Assembly: GCF_029338515.1 (NCBI RefSeq)
Contig: NZ_CP119988.1
Coordinates: forward strand, 1,240,001 to 1,304,000
Direction of reading: 5' to 3'
Length of the DNA: 64,000 nucleotides
Source of the DNA: Haloglomus litoreum
GTDB taxonomy: Archaea; Halobacteriota; Halobacteria; Halobacteriales; Haloarculaceae
The notes under the pieces are model-generated. The model was given only the letters and a program-made list of their open reading frames with translations. It searched no databases and was not told the DNA's origin. The translations under genes and the position numbers were made by a program. Shown piece by piece: positions 48,624 to 57,200 of this stretch. Numbering within the stretch: position 1 is the first letter of the stretch; each line of letters begins with the position of its first letter.

Positions 48624-50254
48624 TGGCGCTGGTCGAGACGGCGCCGCACGAAGTGAAGGGTCACCTCGTCTACACCGAGCACGGTGCCGACCCGTACTGG
48701 CTGCTCGGCAAGCTCCTCATCGAGGGGCTGGGTGGCTACGCCGGGAACGTGGAGGTCCCCGTCGACGGGGAGACCTGGGAGGTCATGATGACCGACACCG
48801 ACGGCGGGCTCGCACCCCGCGAGGAGGATCCCGTCGACGAGCCGCTCAAGGAGTGGCAAATCAAAGCCCGCGGCGCCGGCGAGCACAACCGCCGCAAGGT
48901 CACGTTCGAGGTCAAGCCCCGGTGGAGCGGGCTCGAGGCCTACGAGAGCGGGAAACAGGTCTCCACGCCGTTCGACCACGACGACGGGCCGGACGAGGGC
49001 GTCGCCGTGCACGCCCAGGGGTCGAATCTGGAGCCCGACGCGTACCCCGGGCTGCTGTGGGAGTTCGTCCAGAGGCTTGCCGACGAGGCTGGGATGGATG
49101 TGAGCCCGCACTACTTCTCGGCGCTGCACGAGTGGTCGAGCATCTACGAGTACGAGCGCTACGTCCGGGTCCGCCGCGGGATGGCGAAGAAGTACATCTC
49201 GAACGACGGCATCATGCGGCGGCTGCTGATGCTCTGTGCCGACGAGCGCGGGTCGAAGGCCGAGCTCAAGATCGACAACGAGGACGTCGTCGGGTACAAC
49301 CACCGGCTCATTCTGCCTCGAGGCGATGCCCAGCGACTCATCGATGGGCACACCGCCGGGAAGCAGCTCAAGCACTACCATCCGAAGCACGTCCGGGACT
49401 CCGAGGATGAAGGCGCCGCCGAGGATCCGCTGTACCATCCGAAGGTCGGGGCGCTCGCCCGGAAGTCGCTCGACGGGTCGGCGTGGTCGTGGGGCGAGCG
49501 GGATGCCCTGCGGGACGAGCTCGAGGAGCTCATCCTCAACACGCTGCGCTGGTCGGGGATCCCGGTGAAGCCGGATGCGACGACGTTCATCGCCGACGAC
49601 CATTTCACGCCCCAGGCGACCGATGGCGATGTCCGGCTGTACGACGACCCGACGCCCCAGATCGAGGCCGAGCAGGAGGCGCTGGTGGTGACGGCGCTCC
49701 GGTCGATGACCGACGCCGACGCCGACCTCCTCGAGCAGCTCGTCGCACGTGGTGAGGGGCAGGACTACCGCCAGCTGGCCGACGGCGCCGGGCGGTCGAT
49801 CTCGACGTTGTATCGCGCGCTCGAGCGGATGGGTGGCATCCTCGAGAGCGACGGCGGCGAGATTCGGTTCGGCTCCCGGAAGCTCGCCGAGCGGGTCAAG
49901 GCCATCGTCGAGTCCGCCGAGCACCACATTCGGAATGCGACGAGTCGGGCGGCCCAGCTGGTCGCGATGGACGAGCGCCGCGCCGAGTCGAGCGCCTTCC
50001 AGGAGTGGCTCAACGAGTACGCCGTCGAGGTCCTGCAGCGGAACCACGAGGGCCGGGTCCGGGTTCGGATCGACACCGTGCTCTCGGACCTGCAGGCCGA
50101 CCACTACCCCACCGTCTCACAGGCACTGCTCGAGGGCTACTCGGCCTGGGTCCAGGACGGCCACGACGCCGCGGCGTTCCGCAACATGCTCGTCGACTGG
50201 AAGAACCGCGGTCAGTCGATGACCTCGAAGGCCGGGAAGTTCCTCGCTGAGTGA
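48623..50254 (+). CDS. Large conserved element protein with HTH
   Basis: 543 residues from the ATG at 48623, which overlaps the previous stop. Begins MALVETAPHEVKGHLVYTEH, a sequence type I associate with haloarchaeal plasmids and proviruses (DUF7845-like). The middle has YERYVRVRRGMAKKYISNDG and RRLLMLCADERG. Residues 370-430 contain a helix-turn-helix (DYRQLADGAGRSISTLYRAL, ERMGGILESDGGEIRF) with wing. The C-terminus is helical. A replication, partition or regulatory role is suggested by its place at the end of the train, but no catalytic motif supports one. Confidence 0.6.
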   Translation: MALVETAPHEVKGHLVYTEHGADPYWLLGKLLIEGLGGYAGNVEVPVDGETWEVMMTDTDGGLAPREEDPVDEPLKEWQIKARGAGEHNRRKVTFEVKPRWSGLEAYESGKQVSTPFDHDDGPDEGVAVHAQGSNLEPDAYPGLLWEFVQRLADEAGMDVSPHYFSALHEWSSIYEYERYVRVRRGMAKKYISNDGIMRRLLMLCADERGSKAELKIDNEDVVGYNHRLILPRGDAQRLIDGHTAGKQLKHYHPKHVRDSEDEGAAEDPLYHPKVGALARKSLDGSAWSWGERDALRDELEELILNTLRWSGIPVKPDATTFIADDHFTPQATDGDVRLYDDPTPQIEAEQEALVVTALRSMTDADADLLEQLVARGEGQDYRQLADGAGRSISTLYRALERMGGILESDGGEIRFGSRKLAERVKAIVESAEHHIRNATSRAAQLVAMDERRAESSAFQEWLNEYAVEVLQRNHEGRVRVRIDTVLSDLQADHYPTVSQALLEGYSAWVQDGHDAAAFRNMLVDWKNRGQSMTSKAGKFLAE

Positions 50255-50665
50255 CGGCTCGGTAGTGGCAACGCTGCGTCTTTGGCCATTTCATTTAAAT
50301 ACTGACTACTCATTCGCCCAATTGCACCTGTTCAGGTGCATCCCCCCAACCCCCCCACCCCGCTTTTCACCACCCTGTAGCCGCGCTGCTCGGTCGGGGC
50401 TGTTCCCGCCGGGCGGGAAAACCCCCTTAGGGAGTGTGCCTAAGGGCACTGGCTGGAAACCATACCCCGCACCGCTCAGCAAACTTCGGCTGTCTTCTAC
50501 TACTGCAGTCTAGCTCTGTTCTGTGCTATTACTGTAAGCCTGGACATCAGATCGAAACCTGGGTAAGGGGCCTTCTGACCTCCGATCTCAGCAATATCTG
50601 ATCAAAAACCATGTGAGGGCGATCGGGTTGTGGTTTTATTGTGACTCGTTGCCAGCACCCAGAAG
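50255..50665. other. Intergenic region with several hairpins
   Basis: No gene. Hairpins: TGCACCTG-TT-CAGGTGCA at 50323-50340, CCCGCC/GGCGGG at 50405-50417 and CCCTTAGG/CCTAAGGG at 50424-50446. The first two may end the upstream train, but T-runs typical of archaeal terminators are lacking. A TATA-like TTTTATTG at 50633-50640 lies about 30 bases before the dptF-like start. The region may mark the right edge of the mobile element. Confidence 0.4.
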
Positions 50666-52786
50666 ATGGACCGACGGGAGGAGGTGGTGTTCAATGCGCT
50701 CTTGGACTACTGCCAGCGCACCAACACAGAGACGGTGTCACAAGTCGATGTGCATAACGTCGGGCTCCCAGCGTTGGAGGATGCCTATCCTGACGTTGAT
50801 GCCTATGGTAGTCAACTCAAATCAGCAGTTCAGACGCTGATCAAGGAGGACGCTCTCGAAGTAACACCAGATAATGAGTATCGGCTGTCTGCCGATGCTG
50901 TCGAGCACACTGCTGAGCAGCCAACGCAAACCGCGACATCAACAAGAGAGCAATCAGAGACAGACGAGGCTAAAACGCCGACTGCAACCGAAACGAGCGG
51001 CGGGCCGACGCAGAAGCCACAGAACGAGACGAAGGCTCCACCCTCTTCAGACGAACCCTCCGAGCTGGAGACGAAGTCACTGTATGAGCTTCTCCGGTCA
51101 TGCCAGATGGGGGAAGCGGGGGCGATTGTCGGCGGGCACATTGACAAAAACGAGCTTCGAAAGGAGCTGTATATAGAGACGGCTGAAGACGACCTCCTCC
51201 GAGAGTTCTTTGTCGAAAACTACGCGAGAGACGGGAAACATCTCGTGATCACTGGCAGCGCAGGTGATGGGAAGAGCGCGCTGCTCTCACGAGCTTTCAA
51301 AGAGGCACAGTCGACCGACGTTGATCTGGAACCGGAGCATATCCACATGGACGCAACCGCGTCCCGTGGGAAGCATCAGACGTACGACGATACCCTTGCT
51401 GACTTTCTCGACGCGGTTTCGAAATGTCTCGATCAAGAAGCTGGGCCGCGAACCGGGCTCGCGATCAATCTGGGACTTGCAATCGATTTCTTCGAACGGC
51501 AGGGATACAAATCTGAATACGGCCAAGTCTGGGAGGCGATTGATGCCTGTCGAAATGAACCCCGATACGAGACTGATCAGGTAACTGTCCTGAACCTTGG
51601 CCACAGGTCGACGTACTCGACCGCCCCTGACGAACTCGGCAAGGGGCTCCTGTCGAAGATTGTGGAGAAATTCGCCTTTGATGACCCCGCGAGCCCGTTC
51701 TACCACGCCTACCAGCAAGCTAACGACCGCTGTCCCGCCGTTGATCACTGCCCTCTCCACTATAATGCTCGCCAGTTCACGGATCCAGAGATCAGAGAAG
51801 AAGTGGTCGAACTCATCGCTGCAACTGGTCTGATCAACAATATCTATCTGAACCCGCGGATGATTCTGGATCTCGTTTCTAAGATTATTGTCCCAGAATC
51901 GATGCAGCCGGTGCCTGATACCGATAATGAATGCCCTGTCGGCCGGTCGGCGAACTACGGCCGACAATTCGATCCGGATGTTGTAATCTGGAACGCGCTA
52001 TTCGAACGTCTTGGCACCCACGAGGACGGAAACCGTGGGCTGCTTGATCCGGCAGCCCAGGCTGAGAAGGCGACTGATGAAGAGATCCTTAGCTGGGGAG
52101 CCGGCCCGAGTGCCCTGAATCAGGCGCTTGATGATACCCCAGCACTGGAAGGCAAGCCGCTCGAAGCTCGTGCCAGAACCGCCCTGAGGAAAGAATACGT
52201 CTCTGGTGAATCAAACGTCCGTACGGCGCGGGACTGGTCGTGGTTTCAGGAATTCACTGGCGCCCTCACATTCTTTGATCCTCCGCAGGACAGATCTGGC
52301 GACCCGTACAAACAAGACGCCAGCAGTGCCGTCACGACCGTGACGAAGGCGCTCAAGGGGTGGACTGGACGATCCGACGAGACCGATGACTGGATCGAAT
52401 TCGTGGACGGAGTTCAGGGAGATTACAAATTCCTCTCGAAGTGGGAGAAACCAACGCCCAGTCTTGAAGCCTCGAAGTCTCAAACCCAGACGGAGACGAT
52501 ACCCGGGCAGCTTTGGATTGTGCTTCAGCCAGGGGGAGAGACGCTCGAGATCCCCGTCCCGATCACATTCGGATTGTACTTGCTGATGAAACGAATCAGC
52601 CGAGGATACAGACCCAATTCGCGTGATCTGGAGCGCTCGGAGGGCATCCGACTTATCCAATCCCGGCTGTCCGAATTCACTGACAAGAAAGATACGGTCC
52701 GTATTGAGAATAAGTCAGATGAGACGGTCCTCCGGCTCGAGCGCGACGCGTTCGAAACGATTCAGGTTCGTTCAGGTGAGCTGTAA
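50666..52786 (+). CDS. dptF: DptF-like ATPase
   Basis: 706 residues. Residues 1-75 look like a winged helix (EEVVFNALLDYCQRTNTETV). A disordered S/T/P/E-rich linker follows to about 140. The ATPase begins YIETAEDDLLREFFVENY, with Walker A GSAGDGKS (197-204); the S-G/A-G-D-G-K-S form and the preceding charged helix resemble DptF of the phosphorothioate restriction module. A Walker B near VLNLGHRST is uncertain. DptF acts with DptG and DptH to restrict DNA lacking phosphorothioate. It heads a three-gene operon with gaps of 2 bases and an overlap. Other ATPases of defence operons are an alternative. Confidence 0.55.
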   Translation: MDRREEVVFNALLDYCQRTNTETVSQVDVHNVGLPALEDAYPDVDAYGSQLKSAVQTLIKEDALEVTPDNEYRLSADAVEHTAEQPTQTATSTREQSETDEAKTPTATETSGGPTQKPQNETKAPPSSDEPSELETKSLYELLRSCQMGEAGAIVGGHIDKNELRKELYIETAEDDLLREFFVENYARDGKHLVITGSAGDGKSALLSRAFKEAQSTDVDLEPEHIHMDATASRGKHQTYDDTLADFLDAVSKCLDQEAGPRTGLAINLGLAIDFFERQGYKSEYGQVWEAIDACRNEPRYETDQVTVLNLGHRSTYSTAPDELGKGLLSKIVEKFAFDDPASPFYHAYQQANDRCPAVDHCPLHYNARQFTDPEIREEVVELIAATGLINNIYLNPRMILDLVSKIIVPESMQPVPDTDNECPVGRSANYGRQFDPDVVIWNALFERLGTHEDGNRGLLDPAAQAEKATDEEILSWGAGPSALNQALDDTPALEGKPLEARARTALRKEYVSGESNVRTARDWSWFQEFTGALTFFDPPQDRSGDPYKQDASSAVTTVTKALKGWTGRSDETDDWIEFVDGVQGDYKFLSKWEKPTPSLEASKSQTQTETIPGQLWIVLQPGGETLEIPVPITFGLYLLMKRISRGYRPNSRDLERSEGIRLIQSRLSEFTDKKDTVRIENKSDETVLRLERDAFETIQVRSGEL

Positions 52787-52788
52787 GT

Positions 52789-54219
52789 ATGTCACTGGAA
52801 CAAGATTCGACACCGGATTTCAAGGACTCGGTCAATCGGGTCCTTGAGGAGGCGTTTTTCCCCACATCCCCAGCAGCGACTCTCAGGGAGTCGATTTTCT
52901 CGGAGATTCTAGCTGGCGTACTCGGGGCCTCCCCTTCGACTGAAGATCTCGATGAACTCAGAGAGGCGATGGAGGCACATGAGGCCGTGCCAGATGAAGC
53001 GACAGCAGAGCAAATTTGGGAGGTGTTTGAGGCGTCATATACTACCACTGGCGAACGCGGCGCACGAGGCAAGAAGGCTAAACGGTACGTTCTGCCTTTC
53101 CACCCTTCTATAGCGAAGGCAATCAAGCCCAAGGAGACGCGCAACTGGGGGAAATGGTACCGGATGTTGATGACGGAGACGGATCCGGTGGCCCTCAACA
53201 CGTCACTGCATGACTCCTTTGTCACTCGTTTAGAGGAAATGGAGGCCTCGAATCTGTTCGAGCAGATCTTCATTGATGCTGCACACGAACTTCAGCCTGG
53301 CACTGCCAGCCAACAGGCGGATCCGGATCCGATCAAGCCATACGTAGCATCTTGCGCGACCCGATTTCAGGAGGATCTTCGAGTCTGGTTGGATGACGAG
53401 TACGACTCCCCAACGAACTGGCTCCAGTCGACCAAGGATCTGTTTTGTTTCCACTTCATGATGTACTATCTTCAGCTCTCAATCAATCTCCGAGCAGAAT
53501 TCCAGGCAGCTGCCGATGGAGAGTTGGAAACATTCGAACCGAGAATTAGAGAGATCTACTTCGGACTATGGGACGAGCGGGCGACTCATGATCGCCGATT
53601 CTCCAAGGAGTGGCGGGAACGCGACGACCAGGGGCTTGAGCGGTTCGTCTATGACTCGTGGGGACGTCTGGCTGCTCTACGTCTAATCAATGACGCTATC
53701 CCGGAGTCACAGACCTCTGCTGAGCAGCCTGTCTATACTCTCTCCGAAGCCGTGGAGGAACTCTCGGAGACACAACAACAGCAGTGCGCCGCTGAAATCG
53801 CTACTTTCGCAAACTTCGAGGATTCCGGGACGATGGACCTCCCGACAGCAGCTGTCCGGTTGGTTCATGCCGTTCGTCGGTATTACGAATCCCGCTCGAA
53901 ATCGAATCAGACGCCCATCAGCATGGGTGTCAATGTGATTCGACAGCTGGGCGAAGGCCAAGATCGCCGGTACTACAGAACACAGCGGAAGGTTGGGCCA
54001 ACACTTCGTCTTAATCGGAGTGCGCTACGGTTTTTCGCTCGACTATTCGCCTCGGGACAGGACGACAAGCACTACGAACAGTTCCTCGACTACTTGCGGC
54101 AACGGGGCATCTACCTCGACTCACAGTCGCAGAATGTTGCGCTCGAGGAACTAGACGAGATGGGGCTCATCGACCGACAGAGTGACAGCGGAGGTTCAGT
54201 TTATGTCAGGGCAATTTGA
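52789..54219 (+). CDS. dptG: DptG-like protein
   Basis: 476 residues, two bases after the dptF-like stop. The middle has LFCFHFMMYYLQLSINLRAE (an aromatic helix) and the C-terminus FLDYLRQRGIYLDSQSQNVA, LDEMGLIDRQSDSGGSVYVR, which resembles the end of DptG, where D-S-G-x-x-V-Y-V follows a helix. No catalytic motif is visible; DptG has no known activity and is required for restriction. Assignment rests on position and this pattern. Confidence 0.5.
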   Translation: MSLEQDSTPDFKDSVNRVLEEAFFPTSPAATLRESIFSEILAGVLGASPSTEDLDELREAMEAHEAVPDEATAEQIWEVFEASYTTTGERGARGKKAKRYVLPFHPSIAKAIKPKETRNWGKWYRMLMTETDPVALNTSLHDSFVTRLEEMEASNLFEQIFIDAAHELQPGTASQQADPDPIKPYVASCATRFQEDLRVWLDDEYDSPTNWLQSTKDLFCFHFMMYYLQLSINLRAEFQAAADGELETFEPRIREIYFGLWDERATHDRRFSKEWRERDDQGLERFVYDSWGRLAALRLINDAIPESQTSAEQPVYTLSEAVEELSETQQQQCAAEIATFANFEDSGTMDLPTAAVRLVHAVRRYYESRSKSNQTPISMGVNVIRQLGEGQDRRYYRTQRKVGPTLRLNRSALRFFARLFASGQDDKHYEQFLDYLRQRGIYLDSQSQNVALEELDEMGLIDRQSDSGGSVYVRAI

Positions 54220-57200
54220 AACGCAGTTAGCCGAATGGTTGCAGGAACGATTAGCTGAAAACCCGCCGCAGGCCGGCCAGAAACTGCTGGCTGAATTTCA
54301 TGACCCGGCGACTGCGGACGTCTTCGCCGACAGTCTTCAGAAACTTGCTGCAGCTGAGCCGCGCGAAATCCCTGGGTCGTCGGCTACGCTGCCGACCCTG
54401 ACTGTCGAAGACGGGGTGCCGCTATTCCTGGCACGAGTAGTACCCGAAGCGCCTGCAGACTCTCCAGCACACGTCATTACCCAGGGCTTCGCAACTCGGA
54501 TGCGGAATTTGGTCTCGGACTCCGCGCAAACGGACACACCGTTTGCCATGCTCATGGTACTGGAGTCTGATGCGACTCTGGACACGCTCGAGGCTTCTGA
54601 GAGTCTTTTTGGCGAAGAGGGCTCTCTGAACCTCACCTCGTTCCGCGAAAGCGTATTGGATCCGGAGACTTGCAGCTCAGAGCAGGGGAAAGCGCTTCTC
54701 AAGGCGCTTAACAAGGTACTCTCGTCTGATTCACTGTACAGCGAAGACGTAGAAGTACTGGACACTCTCTGCGAAATTCGGCTCGCAATCGATGAGGAGG
54801 ATGCAGACCGTCTCCCTGAGCTGATCGGAGAGTTACCAGGGTTCATCCGCGAGGATTACATTGAGTCGGACTGGTTCGATCAGACAACTCCTGAAGAGGA
54901 CCTCACAGACTCAGCTGCAGAATTCCTCGCCGACAATCAGACGCATGCCCGGCAGCTTCGTCGGGCGCACCGGACTGGTACCGATACAGCGTCAAAGCTG
55001 GACTCACAATACGAAGAGGGCTTTGTCCGAGGTGTTTTGGACCGGGCATCGTGGAAGGACACGTCGCACACGAGGGCTGCCAAGCATGAGATCAAGCGGA
55101 CGAGTCGACAATTCCGGACACTAGAGGTCGATGCTGCAGACACTCGGATCTACAGTCCCGTAGACGAAAGCGGTGTTCGTCGAGCCATCGTTGCGATTGC
55201 AGACGATGGCGAAGTCCGGCTGACAGCAGAGTTCTCTGCCGATCTGGACGATGTCCCCTATGAGTTTCTCGACAGCGATGGTAATGAGTCTGATCTGGCG
55301 ACTCTGAGTAAACGCGAAAACCGCCTCACTGCTCGGCTTGAAGGGCTTGCGAGTGATCGGCCATTCTACGGGCGGCTGCTGCTATATGTCGGCAACCAGA
55401 CAACACGCGGCACGCCGACGCATGAGTTCGACGTCGCAGTTGTGCCCTCGTGGATATTTGAGGCGACAAAGGACACTCCGTTCGATGTCGACGTCGAGGC
55501 AGAGACCCTCATTCGCCATGGGGATGAGGAAATCACGCTCCAGCCGCCACAGCGGCTTGACTTCGATTTCTCAGAGGAACAGACCGAAGTGACGGTGGCC
55601 GACGGTGATGAACGATCAGTCGAGTTCACTGGGTACCTAGTCATCAATCCATCGGCGCCTGATACGGTCGAACGAGTCAGCATACTCGTCGCTCCACCGG
55701 ATGAAATCCCGATTCGGATTACCTTCCTGACGGAGGTTTCCACAGCAGATACTGAGGAGATGATCTTCCCGCTAATGTTAGCGGGCATTGCCGAGCCAGA
55801 CCGCTGGGCAGGTGAGGCACTCCAGCTCCCTGAGTCGATCTCTATCGACACTAATCGAGGAGAGATCTACACTCCCACTGAGGAAGGCATCCGAATCGAG
55901 GAGGCGCCTTTAGAGATTATCCAAACAGAAGAGGAGATCATCCGGAGCCGCGAGGTCCAGCACCGGGTTATCGATTCCGAGGAGCTTCAGGCGGGACGTG
56001 TTGCCGACGGGACTGCACTCGAGGAGTTCCCGGAATTACAGCGGGCGTATGCGAGACTTCTCGAGCACTTCGACGACCGGAATCGGACGCCGTCGACAGA
56101 CCCCTGGGACGAAGAAACGAAGCGGCTCGTCGACGATGTCCTCACCGCGTACGAGGCGTCGATCGATGAGATCGGTGACACCCCCGACTTCAGCGACTAC
56201 ACCTCGATTCGAGGGCTCGGAACGATCCGGTCGACTGTCAGCAACCGGATTTGGCTCACCCCGTTCCATCCGGTGATGTTGGCATACGGCTACCGGATTG
56301 CCGCCTGGCGTGATGACACACTGGTCGCAAACGGGGCTGTTGGTGGATTCCGCTCCGAGCGGTTCCTTACTCGATTCAATCCGACCGGTCTGCTTCCGTA
56401 CATGGTCTCAGATGGGGCGGATAAGGAGCTGCTCCGTGGCTTGCTCTATGAGGAAAACCCGCTGTGGACGGTATACTCACCGATTGAGTCGCCCGGCTCA
56501 GTTACCCCACAGTATATGGAACGAGTAGTCCGTGACAAGCTGGATACGTTCATGCACTCGTTCCCGCTTCTGTTTGAGCTGCATGAGGGACGTAACTTCG
56601 TCATCAATCTGGTCAATATGGGGGATCTGCGCCCGGTGATCAAGGGGCTGTACGAGTTCTACAAGCGGGTGGAAAAGAGCCGATTCGAGCCCCCGCAGAT
56701 CTTGCTCCGGATCTATGGTGGTCCAGCGGAAGGTGAATCCTTAGACCGGTTCTTCGGCGATAGTGCCCAATCGCGGCTCCGAATCCAACTCGAGCAGAAA
56801 AATGACGAGGTTGTCGATCTACTACGGTCGAATCTGATGTATGTTCGTGAGGGCGAGTACAGCGAGGCAAACCACAAAGAAGCCCATATTACGCTCTTCC
56901 GGGGGCTGCTAACCGAGGATGCGGGCATTACTGAACTCGGTGATCTGCCGTCCGGAATGCTACTTGATGGGTTACTGCCACGGGAATCGATTGACGTCCA
57001 GTCTGGCGCCTCTGGGACAGTTTACTCCGTCGGATTTGGTGGTCATGGCGACGATGAGTCTCTGGTTGAATCCGTTGCAAGAGTCGCTAACACCCTGGAA
57101 GCCGGGCGCTTGAACAACAACTACCTCCCGGACCATACGCTCAAGAAGACGATCAAATCTGCCCATCGGGCCGACCTCGGGAAGCTCTGGGATGATTCGC

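Noticed and set aside
48557-50104. 515-residue minus-strand ORF
   Set aside because: It is the antisense of the large HTH protein gene and is explained by third-position GC bias.
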